The position numbers were made by a program, and so were the translations under genes. Below, one piece after another: positions 1 through 9,800 of a stretch of DNA of 64,000 nucleotides. Below the pieces are notes generated by a model, which searched no databases, was not told where the DNA came from, and saw nothing but the letters and a program-made list of their open reading frames with translations. The stretch comes from Zobellia roscoffensis. Its GTDB lineage: Bacteria; Bacteroidota; Bacteroidia; Flavobacteriales; Flavobacteriaceae. The stretch is from NCBI RefSeq assembly GCF_015330165.1, contig NZ_JADDXT010000002.1, forward strand, positions 4,504,911 to 4,568,910. Reading direction: 5' to 3'. Every line of letters starts with the position of its first letter. Positions within the stretch are counted from its first letter, which is position 1.

Positions 1-2546
1 ATAGTCTTATGCAAGGCTTTCACGTCCCAACCGGATTCTACAAATTGAATCGCCAACCAATCTAACAATTTTGGATGACTAGGCAATTCTCCTTGATTAC
101 CAAAATCTTCGGAGGTCTTTACCAATCCTCTTCCAAAAAGATTCTGCCAATATCTATTAACGGCTACTCTTGCCGTTAAAGGGTTATCCTTATCCGTTAT
201 CCATTTGGCCAAACCTAATCTGTTTTTAGGTAAGCTATCATTTATTGGGAATATTTCTTTCGGAACATTTGAAAATACAGAATCTGTAGGAGAATCATAA
301 TTACCTCTATCCAAAATATAGGTTTGTCGTGGTGTTTTACGCTCCTTCATTACCATAATCTGCTTTACAGGCTCTATGCTGTCAACCAAAACCATTCGGT
401 CTTTCTCTAATGCAGATACTACTTCATTATATTTAGAAGAATTATTAAACAAATAATATTGTGCAAGTTGTGTTTTCTCTTTTTCACTAAGTGCATCACT
501 AGATTTAGCAACTAAGTTTTTAAGATAAGCCGTAGTGCTTATTTGCATAACTTCAATCTCACTTATTTCCTTATCAAAAACCATCAGGTCATCTACCAAA
601 GCATTACCTATTCCTTTTCCTCGCCATATAGCCCCTACCCTTAAGCCCGGCTCTACTGTTTCTTTATAGATACGGTCCTTCAAATTATTGAAAACAATAT
701 CCTTATAAAGGTTATCAAAAATAGTCTTCGTCTGTAATTTTTCGCCATCCATATAGATGCCTATACCGGTAGCTTTACTAGAGCCGTCATACGTAAGGGT
801 TAGCTGCACCCATTTTTCTTTTGGAATTTCTTTTAGCGACTCAACCACCATAGAATTATCCGGCCAAACATGAGCAAATAAGGCTTCTAATTTGTTATCT
901 TTTATTTTCAAGTGATACCCCCTAAAACTATGCAATTCAGGACCTTGCATCTTATGAAACACAACACCCTCTTCAAGGTCTTGAGGTATGAACACTTTTA
1001 TTGAAATACTAAAAGGTTCGTTTCGCTTATAGATACCTATTTTATCAAGTTCTAGCCACGTATCCCCATCCATAAAAAGCCCTTTTCCACTAGCTCCTTT
1101 TTTGTAGATCGCTTTTTCGTTATCCACAAATTGCTGACGCATCCTAATGTTATTTTTTCCGTTCCCACCAACAGCGTTTACTAGATTTTGATTATCAAAA
1201 TCAAAAGAAGCGATTAGTCCCTTTGGACGAGTTTTTACCGGAATATTCTTGAACGAGTTACTAGCAAGCCATTGTTCAAAGTTATCCTGCTCTGCCTTTG
1301 CCGTAAATTCCAACTTTTCTTCTGAGTCCTCTACAATTTTTTCTAAATAGGCAAGAACATCTTCTTGCTCCTTTGTGGGCAATAACATAGCGGGAACGGG
1401 AGTGGCCATATCCCAAGGAATCAAACCGGTCTCATCTACATTATTAAAAAAGCTATACATCTCAAAATAATTTTTTTGAGAAATAGGATCATATTTGTGA
1501 TCATGACATTTAGCACAAGCGTATGATAAGCCTAACATACCTTGACTAACCGTTGCCGTTCTATCTGCAACATATTCCGATCTAAATTCTTCGTCTATAA
1601 TACCACCTTCTAAATTTTGTGGGTGCAACCTATTAAATGTTGTTGCTAAAATTTGTTCTTTAGTAGCATTTTCAAAAAGGTCTCCTGCCAATTGCCATGT
1701 AAGGAACTCATCATAAGGCATGTTTTTATTGAAGGACTTTATCACCCAATCTCTCCATGGTGAAGTATCTCTAAATCTATCAACACTATAGCCATGAGTA
1801 TCTGCATAACGGGAGACATCCATCCAATCTAAAGTCATTTGTTCTCCGTAATGTGATGATGCCAATAAACGGTCTATTTGCTTTTCAAAGGCATTTTCCG
1901 ATGTATCCTTTACAAAAGCATCTATTTCTTCTAAAGTTGGGGGAAGCCCTGTTAAATCTATAGAAGCCCTTCTTAACAACAATTCTTTTTCCGCTCTTTT
2001 GGACGGCGCGAACCCTTTTTCTTCCAAGCTGGCCAAAACAAAATTATCTATAGAACTTTGAACAAAGTCTGTCTGTTTCACTTTTGGGACCTCATGTTTT
2101 ACAGGTTTCAAAAAGGACCAGTGATCCTTGTATTCCGCTCCTTGATCGATCCATTTGACCAACATGGCCTTTTCTGTAGATGTTAAGGTTAAGTGCGATG
2201 ACGGTGCAGGCATAATAATATCCGGGTTATCTGTCAAGATTCTTTTTACTACCTCACTATTCCCTGGATTGCCCGGATCTATAGAATATAAGCCCGGTGT
2301 ATTAGGCGATTCCGCATAAGCAAGTTCTGGATCATGAAGTTGTAGCCCACCTTTAATTTTTGCTTTATCCGGTCCGTGACAGATAAAACATTTATCGGAT
2401 AAAATAGGTTTTACATGCTGATTGAAATCAACTTTTTCTGGAAGCTTCTCATAAGCGATTTCTACGTCTTCGGGAAGGTCCGGGCCTCCACATGAAAACA
2501 ACACGAATGCTAAAGAAAAAACGAAACAGCTTGTTAATTTGGACAT
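1..2546 (-). CDS. PSD1-type cytochrome c lipoprotein (DUF1549-LamG-DUF1553), partial
   Basis: The reading frame is open from an ATG at 2546 to the left edge, so the C-terminus is missing. The N-terminus is a lipoprotein signal with lipobox LFSC (Cys19). A first haem motif, CFICH, lies in a planctomycete-type cytochrome c domain. It is followed by a DUF1549 region with a second CxxCH (CAKCH), a LamG/concanavalin-like middle part, and the start of DUF1553 (ESGWDVKALH). The family is abundant in Planctomycetes and also found in marine Bacteroidota; its biochemical role is unsettled, and envelope electron transfer during glycan oxidation is an inference. It diverges from the AraC gene and has a regulated-looking promoter. 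I am confident of the family, not of the function. Confidence 0.88.
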   Translation of the reverse strand, partial: MSKLTSCFVFSLAFVLFSCGGPDLPEDVEIAYEKLPEKVDFNQHVKPILSDKCFICHGPDKAKIKGGLQLHDPELAYAESPNTPGLYSIDPGNPGNSEVVKRILTDNPDIIMPAPSSHLTLTSTEKAMLVKWIDQGAEYKDHWSFLKPVKHEVPKVKQTDFVQSSIDNFVLASLEEKGFAPSKRAEKELLLRRASIDLTGLPPTLEEIDAFVKDTSENAFEKQIDRLLASSHYGEQMTLDWMDVSRYADTHGYSVDRFRDTSPWRDWVIKSFNKNMPYDEFLTWQLAGDLFENATKEQILATTFNRLHPQNLEGGIIDEEFRSEYVADRTATVSQGMLGLSYACAKCHDHKYDPISQKNYFEMYSFFNNVDETGLIPWDMATPVPAMLLPTKEQEDVLAYLEKIVEDSEEKLEFTAKAEQDNFEQWLASNSFKNIPVKTRPKGLIASFDFDNQNLVNAVGGNGKNNIRMRQQFVDNEKAIYKKGASGKGLFMDGDTWLELDKIGIYKRNEPFSISIKVFIPQDLEEGVVFHKMQGPELHSFRGYHLKIKDNKLEALFAHVWPDNSMVVESLKEIPKEKWVQLTLTYDGSSKATGIGIYMDGEKLQTKTIFDNLYKDIVFNNLKDRIYKETVEPGLRVGAIWRGKGIGNALVDDLMVFDKEISEIEVMQISTTAYLKNLVAKSSDALSEKEKTQLAQYYLFNNSSKYNEVVSALEKDRMVLVDSIEPVKQIMVMKERKTPRQTYILDRGNYDSPTDSVFSNVPKEIFPINDSLPKNRLGLAKWITDKDNPLTARVAVNRYWQNLFGRGLVKTSEDFGNQGELPSHPKLLDWLAIQFVESGWDVKALHKT

Positions 2547-2573
2547 TATTTATTAAAAAATTTATGTTTTCAA

Positions 2574-2581
2574 CAAATTTA
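2574..2581 (-). promoter_or_regulatory. -7 promoter box of the PSD1 gene
   Basis: On the minus strand this reads TAAATTTG, an exact match to the Bacteroidota -7 consensus TAnnTTTG, 27 bases before the ATG. No good -33 TTG is seen at the usual spacing. The direct repeats at 2604-2635 occupy that region instead, as expected for an activator-dependent promoter. Confidence 0.5.
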
Positions 2582-2603
2582 GATCTTTTGTATTGTCGAT
2601 TTC

Positions 2604-2635
2604 TTGTATAAATCAGGCTATGAATTGTACAAATC
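2604..2635 (-). promoter_or_regulatory. Pair of 11-bp direct repeats 21 bp apart, probable regulator site
   Basis: TTGTATAAATC (2604-2614) and TTGTACAAATC (2625-2635) differ at one base and start exactly 21 bp apart, two helical turns. They begin 23 bases upstream of the -7 box of the PSD1 gene. Tandem half-sites with this spacing are typical of AraC-family DNA-binding domains. The adjacent AraC gene and the hybrid regulator at 6807-11027 are the candidate binders, by inference. Confidence 0.5.
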
Positions 2636-2775
2636 CGATATTTTATAAAATAAAATTTTATAATTCAAAACAACATAATATTTGCACAAAACACCATATA
2701 ATAAGCAAATACACGCTTTATTCTTATCTTTACATAACGATTAATAGTATTTAAAATCCGATAAACGTACTTTAT

Positions 2776-3639
2776 ATGAACAAAACCCTTCAGTCATTAA
2801 AGCTTACTTTTTTACATTGTGGTTACTCTAAACTGGACTCCTCCTGGGATTATGACAATGTAATTAGTCCGTTCTCACGTTTATATCTGGTTACCAAGGG
2901 AACAGCTCGTATGTATCATAGTTATGAGCAATTTGACCTAGAACCTGGTCACATTTACCTTATACCTAGCTTTACCTATAGCCGCTATCAATGTCAAGAC
3001 CATTTGGAGCTGTACTACATTCACTTTACCGAAGAAGTAGGTGACCGACTTTCTATTTATGACATGAAAGATTTTAAATATGACCTTGAGGCAGATGAGC
3101 AAGTTTTTATTTATTTTAAAAAACTCATACATCTACACCCTAAGCGATACTTGACGGAAGACGACCCCAGTATCTATGACAACCGAAAGTTTATGGCTGA
3201 AACTGAAAAGAAAAACGAGCTTTTATCTGCTAAGTCATTTATAGAAACCCATGCCCTGCTGCAACTTCTGTTCTCTTCATTTGTACAAAACAGTAAAAGT
3301 TTTAAACTAAATATTAGGAATGATTTTCACGAAATCCTCAGCTACATAAAAGAACACCTTCATGAACCCCTTACGGTAGCAGACTTAGCCGCACATAGTA
3401 ACTTGAGCGCCGACCATTTTTCACGGGTATTTCAACAAAAGTTTGGAATACGCCCCAGTAAGTACATACAGACCGTACGTTTGGAAAGATCGGAAACCCT
3501 GCTCCTAACCACAAACAATACATTAGCCGAGATAGCAGGAAAAACAGGGATGGGAACGATTTCTTATTTATCCCGAATGTTTAAAATTAAAAATGGAATA
3601 ACTCCCGGAGCCTTCCGAAAAGAAAGGCCCGGAGGTTAA
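2776..3639 (+). CDS. AraC family transcriptional regulator
   Basis: 287 residues. The N-terminal half (about 20-110) looks like a cupin-type sensing domain, with segments such as LEPGHIYLIP and YYIHF. The C-terminal ~100 residues form a double helix-turn-helix AraC domain, recognisable from LAAHSNLSADHFSRVFQQKFG and the final ITPGAFRK. The gene diverges from the PSD1 gene and converges on the Gfo/Idh/MocA gene with 3 bases between the stops. It probably responds to a sugar or uronate and controls the neighbouring exported genes; ligand and targets are inferred from position only. Confidence 0.9.
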   Translation: MNKTLQSLKLTFLHCGYSKLDSSWDYDNVISPFSRLYLVTKGTARMYHSYEQFDLEPGHIYLIPSFTYSRYQCQDHLELYYIHFTEEVGDRLSIYDMKDFKYDLEADEQVFIYFKKLIHLHPKRYLTEDDPSIYDNRKFMAETEKKNELLSAKSFIETHALLQLLFSSFVQNSKSFKLNIRNDFHEILSYIKEHLHEPLTVADLAAHSNLSADHFSRVFQQKFGIRPSKYIQTVRLERSETLLLTTNNTLAEIAGKTGMGTISYLSRMFKIKNGITPGAFRKERPGG

Positions 3640-3642
3640 TTT

Positions 3643-4965
3643 TTAGTATTTTCTACTTTTTCTACTTTTCATTTTATTAGCTTCACTATCACCAATAAAT
3701 TTTTCTTTTTTAGGATCCCACTCTAAAGTACGTCCTAATTGATAGCCTATATTACAAATATTTCCGACCGTAGCAGAACGATGACCAATTTCTACATCTG
3801 AGATAAGCGGAGTATCGTTCTTAATGGCATCTATCCAATTCTGATAATGATTACCTCTAGATTTTAGGCCCTCTTTATCCGTTACCTGAGATTTTAAAAT
3901 ACTAGCAGGGTCTGTTTCAAGATAGCTTCTGCTGATATCAAGATTACCTTTAGTTCCGATAAAGCGAACACCCCATCCCCTACCAAAATCTTCATGGACC
4001 ATTTCAATTCCGTTTTCATAAAACATTTGCATTCCGCGTACGGCATTCTTATCTGTGGGAGGTACAAACTTCACAGGACCAGAACGGTCCATGCCTAGCC
4101 CCCATTGCGCAATATCAAACATGTGGGCACCCCAATCTGTTAAAATTCCACCTCCAGTCTCACTAAAGAGCCTCCAGTCTGGGAAAAACGCCGCACTTTC
4201 AGAAGGAGATAATCTTTCGTTATAAGGTAACATAGGTGCTGGGCCACACCATTGGTTCCAATCTACTTGAGATGGTATTGGTTCTGATTTCATGTTAAAT
4301 GGAATTGCGGGGTCGCCCACATTAACAAGCACTTTTTTGATATCACCTAAATGTCCGTTCCGCACCATTTCGGTAGCCTTTTGAAAAGTTGCCCACGAAC
4401 GTTGCATGCTTCCGGTCTGAAGAACCTTACCTGTTTTTTTAACGGTCTTCACCATATCAATTCCCTCTTGAATTTTAAGAGTCAAAGGTTTTTCACAATA
4501 CACGTGTTTACCAGCTTCCATTGCACCAATGGCCTGTATGGCATGCCAATGATCAGGTGTGGCAACAATAACTGCATCAATATCATCTCTATCTAAAACC
4601 TCAAGATAATTGCCCGTAACGGTCAGTCCGTTATACTCCTTTTGATTTCTTTTATCGGCATATAATTTATTTACATGAGCCTTAAACCACTCGTTTTTGG
4701 TAGTCCACACATCAGATCCTGCAACGATTTGAGCTTCATCTGTATTCGCAAGAAAAGCATTGGAGAGGGTTATACTTTGTTTACCCAAACCAATGTAACC
4801 TAAATTAACCTTGTCACTAGGAGCTACAAAACCTTTACCTAATACATGACGAGGAACAATACTAATTGCCCCAGCCGCTAAAACAGTCTTGGACATAAAC
4901 GATCTTCGAGACAACGATGCTTTTAAACTTTGTTTTGCTTCAATATTCGATTTGGTCTTTTTCAT
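3643..4965 (-). CDS. Tat-exported Gfo/Idh/MocA family oxidoreductase
   Basis: 440 residues. A twin-arginine signal (SRRSFMSK, residues 21-28, then a hydrophobic stretch ending near PRHVLG) indicates export of a folded, cofactor-loaded enzyme. The Rossmann region begins with VNLGYIGLGKQS, and the family hallmark EKPLT follows ATPDHWHA and HVYCEKP. The C-terminal alpha/beta domain has the usual GGGILTDWGAHMFD. Enzymes of this family oxidise or reduce sugars with tightly bound NAD(P). The start overlaps the sulfatase stop by 4 bases (ATGA), so the two are translationally coupled, which suggests action on a desulfated sugar. The exact substrate cannot be read from the sequence. Confidence 0.9.
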   Translation of the reverse strand: MKKTKSNIEAKQSLKASLSRRSFMSKTVLAAGAISIVPRHVLGKGFVAPSDKVNLGYIGLGKQSITLSNAFLANTDEAQIVAGSDVWTTKNEWFKAHVNKLYADKRNQKEYNGLTVTGNYLEVLDRDDIDAVIVATPDHWHAIQAIGAMEAGKHVYCEKPLTLKIQEGIDMVKTVKKTGKVLQTGSMQRSWATFQKATEMVRNGHLGDIKKVLVNVGDPAIPFNMKSEPIPSQVDWNQWCGPAPMLPYNERLSPSESAAFFPDWRLFSETGGGILTDWGAHMFDIAQWGLGMDRSGPVKFVPPTDKNAVRGMQMFYENGIEMVHEDFGRGWGVRFIGTKGNLDISRSYLETDPASILKSQVTDKEGLKSRGNHYQNWIDAIKNDTPLISDVEIGHRSATVGNICNIGYQLGRTLEWDPKKEKFIGDSEANKMKSRKSRKY

Positions 4966-6797
4966 GAATTCCCTTTTTTATCGATTACTATATAATATGC
5001 AGGCATTTTCGTCCCTTTAGAAGTAAAAAAATCACTATGAAGTTTATAACTCCCCTTCTTAAAATTTCCATTCAACTCTATATAAGGCTTATCTACATTA
5101 GCTTTTGCTTGCAGTAAAGTATCTCCTAGCTTTACTTCTGCCCTCTCTACAACAACACTTCTGCCTACTGGTAATTGATCAACTGTGTAAGAACCGATAA
5201 TTTCATCTGCTGCAGCATTTAATGACAAACCTGATTCCGGCGCATATCTATATAATTTAAATTGATAATTACCATCTTCAACAATATTCACACTATAATA
5301 ACCATCTGGGGCATACTCTCCTTGACGAATTTGCACTTGGTTCCATGGTATGTTATCTTTTGTATGCATATCGTGAACCGTAATGGTTACCGGATTAGCC
5401 TTTTCGTGGCCTAAAGGAATTTCGGCATATCTCATTTCCGGTTCTATACTGGACCACCACTGATCATAAAACTGTTGCATTTTTTTTACCTTATCCGGGT
5501 GTTGTTCAGCAACATCATTTTTTTGTCCAGGGTCATCAACTATATTATACAACTCTTTACCATCTATAAGTCGCCATTCCGTACTCATTACACAACTGTT
5601 TTTTCCTTTTTCGGGCCATTGGCCTCGTTGTGTATCAATGACCAACATACGTGTACTGTCTTTTGCCTTTTTCAAAAGTACCGATGTCATATCACTTCCA
5701 TCCAAAGGTTTTTCAGAATTGAATTCAATTCCGGCCATCTTGCTCAACGTTGGGAGCAAATCTACATTGGCCACCAGTTCATTGCTTGTTGAACCTTTTT
5801 CAATTTTTCCATCTGGCCAACTGATGAAAAACGGCACTTTATGTCCTCCGTCATAATGACTCCCTTTAGTACCTCGTAAACCGGCATTGTAACCCGAAAT
5901 ACTTCCATCTTTATTCGTTTTAATACCTGCTGCCGTACCATTATCTGTAGTGAAAATAATTATGGTATTATCGAATAATTTTTCGTCTTTCAAAAATGAA
6001 ATCAACTTTCCAAAGTTCTCATCAATATTGGTAATCATACCATAAAAACGCTTCTGAACATCCGTTAATGTTGCATTTTCATACATCTTAGCATATGACT
6101 CTGGTACATTAAACGGCGAATGGGCTGCATTAAGCGGCAGGTACAAGAAAAAAGGTTCCTCTTTTTTTCGTTGTACGTATTTAATTGCTTCATTGACCCA
6201 TACATCCGTAGCGTACCCTTCTACTTTTTCCGGTTCCCCATTTCTAAAATAGGTATCGTTAAAATAAGTATTGTTCCAGTAATCTGGTGTCTGCTGAACT
6301 CCGCCTCCACCATTATAAAGTGTTTCTTGAAAACCTCTATCAAATGGTCTATATGGGTAATTATCTCCCAAATGCCACTTACCGAACATAGCCGTTTTAT
6401 AACCGTCTTCTTCAAAAACCTCTGCTATGGTTTTTTCATCTTGCAGTAAAATAGAACAACCAGCAATAGTATGCCATGCATTGTTCCTATTGCCATTACG
6501 CCCTGTCATAAGTCCCGCGCGACTAGGAGCACAAGTTGTCCCTACATGAAAATTGGTAAGCTCTAAAGCTTCTTTACCAAAAGCAGTAAGGTTTGGTGTT
6601 TTTAATATTGAATTGCCATGAGAAGCTAAATCTCCGTAACCCTGATCATCCGTAAAAACAATGATTACATTTGGTTTTTTATCGTCTGGTATTAAAACCG
6701 GAACGTTTCCTGTTTCTGTTTTCTTTTGCTGTCCACAAGAGACAAATGCTACTATACAGACCAGCAGGCAAAATTTGATAAGTTGATTTATTTTCAT
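4962..6797 (-). CDS. Sulfatase (arylsulfatase family), lipoprotein
   Basis: 611 residues with lipobox FVSC (Cys21), so it is anchored in the envelope. The metal-binding start FTDDQGYGD (Asp50, Asp51) and the signature CAPSRAGLMTGR (Cys89) identify a formylglycine-dependent S1 sulfatase of the Cys type, which needs a maturase not present in this window. HGN-, GKWHLG- and TTDNG-type motifs are in order. The last ~130 residues form an extra beta-rich region (NVDKPYIELNG and others) also seen in related exported sulfatases. It follows the hybrid regulator by 9 bases. The likely role is removal of sulfate from an algal glycan; the linkage is unknown. Confidence 0.93.
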   Translation of the reverse strand: MKINQLIKFCLLVCIVAFVSCGQQKKTETGNVPVLIPDDKKPNVIIVFTDDQGYGDLASHGNSILKTPNLTAFGKEALELTNFHVGTTCAPSRAGLMTGRNGNRNNAWHTIAGCSILLQDEKTIAEVFEEDGYKTAMFGKWHLGDNYPYRPFDRGFQETLYNGGGGVQQTPDYWNNTYFNDTYFRNGEPEKVEGYATDVWVNEAIKYVQRKKEEPFFLYLPLNAAHSPFNVPESYAKMYENATLTDVQKRFYGMITNIDENFGKLISFLKDEKLFDNTIIIFTTDNGTAAGIKTNKDGSISGYNAGLRGTKGSHYDGGHKVPFFISWPDGKIEKGSTSNELVANVDLLPTLSKMAGIEFNSEKPLDGSDMTSVLLKKAKDSTRMLVIDTQRGQWPEKGKNSCVMSTEWRLIDGKELYNIVDDPGQKNDVAEQHPDKVKKMQQFYDQWWSSIEPEMRYAEIPLGHEKANPVTITVHDMHTKDNIPWNQVQIRQGEYAPDGYYSVNIVEDGNYQFKLYRYAPESGLSLNAAADEIIGSYTVDQLPVGRSVVVERAEVKLGDTLLQAKANVDKPYIELNGNFKKGSYKLHSDFFTSKGTKMPAYYIVIDKKGNS

Positions 6798-6806
6798 TGG
6801 ATCAAT

Positions 6807-9800
6807 CTAAGAGGTTGTCTTTTTTTCTTTTAGTTTGGCAACATATTCACTAGGTATTACCCCAAACTGTTTCTTAAAACATTTTGAGAAATAAGATGCA
6901 GTATTAAAACCCGTCTTATACATGATTTCCTTAACGGATAGATCACTTTGTTCAAAAAGTTGTACGGCTCTTTTAAGGCGTATATTTCTAATAAACTCAC
7001 TAGAAGAAAGACCGGTAATCTCTTTAAACTTCATATAAAGATTACTACGACTATACCCCATTTCCTTCACCAGCATTTCTACATTAAAATCTGTATTCAT
7101 CATGTGCTTTTCTACTATTTCAATAGCTGTTTGCAGAAAAGATTCATCTACCGAAGTTACGGCAATCTCCGTAGGTTGTAGGGTTATATTGCGAGTGAAT
7201 TGCTTCCTAAGCTGATCCCTTTGCTTTAAAATATTACTTAATGTAAGCTGAAGTAACTCCATATCAAAAGGTTTTCTAATATAGCCTTCAACTCCTAACT
7301 TTAAATTTTCAATTTCACTTTCTTCGGAAGCCTTTGCAGTTAGCATGACCACTGGAATGTGACTTGTTTCTTTATCTTTCTTTAGTTTTTCACAAAACTC
7401 AGTACCGTTCATTATGGGCATCAAAATATCTGTTAGGATGATATTGGGCATTAGGCTTTTTGCCATTTTCAATGCTTGTTTACCATTTTCTGCTTCATAA
7501 ATTACATACTCACTATCTAAGGCTTGCTTTACCAATGTACGAATGTCCGCATTATCATCAACACTAAGTAAAATAGGAAGTTTAGGTCTTGATTTAGAAA
7601 CGTCCTCGTCAAGAATTTCATCATTTATACCAATAGCAAAAGACTCGGTCTCCGAAGAACGGACTAGAAAGTCACTTTCTGATACCTCTTTGATACTAAC
7701 CTCCGGAATGTGTGCAAATTTCTCCTTTTCCATTGGTAATTTTACCACAAAATCAGTTCCCTTATTCGGTTTACTTTTAACCACAATAGAACCTTGATGT
7801 AATTCTATTAGGTTTTTGGTAAACGACAAACCAATGCCAGCTCCCTGCAGGTTTCTTCTATCTTTCTTATCCTGAGTGTTGAACCTTTCAAAAATTGTAT
7901 TCACTCTGTTTTTTGCTATTCCAGAGCCTGAATCCCTTACTTTGATAACTACATTTCTAGATGTATCCTCATGATTTCCTGCTTTCTCTATTGAAATGCT
8001 TACCGCAATATGGCCACCATCCGGTGTATATTTGAATGCATTAGAAAGAAGGTTATTCATTATTTTTTCTAACGCATCATGGTCAAACCATGAGATAATA
8101 GTATCCTCTGAAGATGTAATAGTGAAGTCTACATTTTGCTTGTGCGCCAAAAACTGAAAAGGCTGCCCCACTTCTTGAATAAATTCTACAATATCACTAT
8201 TACGTACAACTAAGTGCATTTTTCCTTGATCTATCTTCCTAAAATCTAATAACTGATTTACTAGCTTTAGAAGATAATTGGTATTCTTGTACATAATATT
8301 GTACTGTTCTTGAACTTTGGTTTGGCTTACTTTAAAACCGTCTTTCCGTAAATATTCCAGTGGACCTTTGATTAAGGTAAGCGGAGTCCTAAACTCATGT
8401 GAAATATTGGTAAAAAACTCCAATTTAACACGCTGCATTTCTTCTGACTTCTCTTTTTCAAGATGATCCAGTTCCAGTTGATGCTTTTTACTGGTTCTAA
8501 TAAAAGTATACCTCCAGAACAGCCATAAAACACCTAAAACAAGAAAACCATAAAAAAGGTAGGCCGCAGATGTTTGCCAAATGGGAGGAGTAATAGTAAT
8601 GTTTATTTCAGAAGGAGATTCATCCCATAAACCATCATTGTTAGAGGCTTTTACTTTAAACGTATATTCTCCTGGTCCTAAGTTGGTATATGTAGCAAAA
8701 CGCTTACTAGAATTGGTTTGTATCCAGTCATTATCAAAACCTTTTAACATGTAAGCAAATTGATTCTTTGAAGGCGCGGCATAGTGTAGAGCTGCAAATT
8801 CAAAAGAAAAATTATTCTGTTTATAATTTAAGCGAACATTATCAACTTTATTGCTGTTTTTTTCTAGAATAACATTGTCATTTATTTTTTCTCCAATCCT
8901 AACAGACCTATTGGAGATTAATAAATCTGTGATAACCGTTTCTGCAGGTTGCATATTATCGTTTATCTCTTCTGGATAAAAAGCATTAAAACCGTTTATT
9001 CCTCCAAAAAGCATTTCACCATCAGACCGTTTTACACACGCCAGTTCCTGAAATTCATTATCCTGCAGACCATCACTCTCATTGTAATTTTTAAAAGTCT
9101 CGTTCTTAGGGTTAAATTTTGATAGCCCCATATTGGTAGATAACCAAAGATTTCCTTGAGAATCTTCTAAAATACCTTTAATTACGTTATTTGGTAAACC
9201 ATCACGACCAGAATAAGAAATAAAACTACCTTCCTCCCCATCTTTACCGGGTATATATTTATTAAGACCTCCTCCAAAAGTACCTACCCATAATTCTCCT
9301 TCCGTACTTTGATATAGCGATAGTATGTAATTATGGCTTAACGCCCCTTGATCTTTAGTGTCTTTTTTATAAGTCTTAAACTTTGGTTGTTTCTTATACC
9401 TCTCAATTGCATTTACCTTAGTAAGACCATCTCCCGTAGCAAACCAAATATTACCCTCTGTGTCTTCAAGAATATCCCGGATGATATTACTAGGCAATGC
9501 GTTAGGTTGCTTAGGATAACTTTTAAAGGTTGATTTAGCAAAACCTTTACCATCTTCTTTTTTTATCCATCTATGTATACCTGAGGTATAAGTACCAATC
9601 CAAATGTTTCCCTTAGAGTCATTCAACAGACTAAACACTCCTCCCATTAAGCCTTGAGGAACTAAATCTGATTCCTTTACATTGTTTGGGTTACTAATAT
9701 CCAACACATACAAGCCTGGCGTGCCTTCTGCACCAATAATCAAAGTTTTTTTGTTATCTATATTTGTTTCGGTAATAGCAAATGTCCTTGGTATCAAAGG

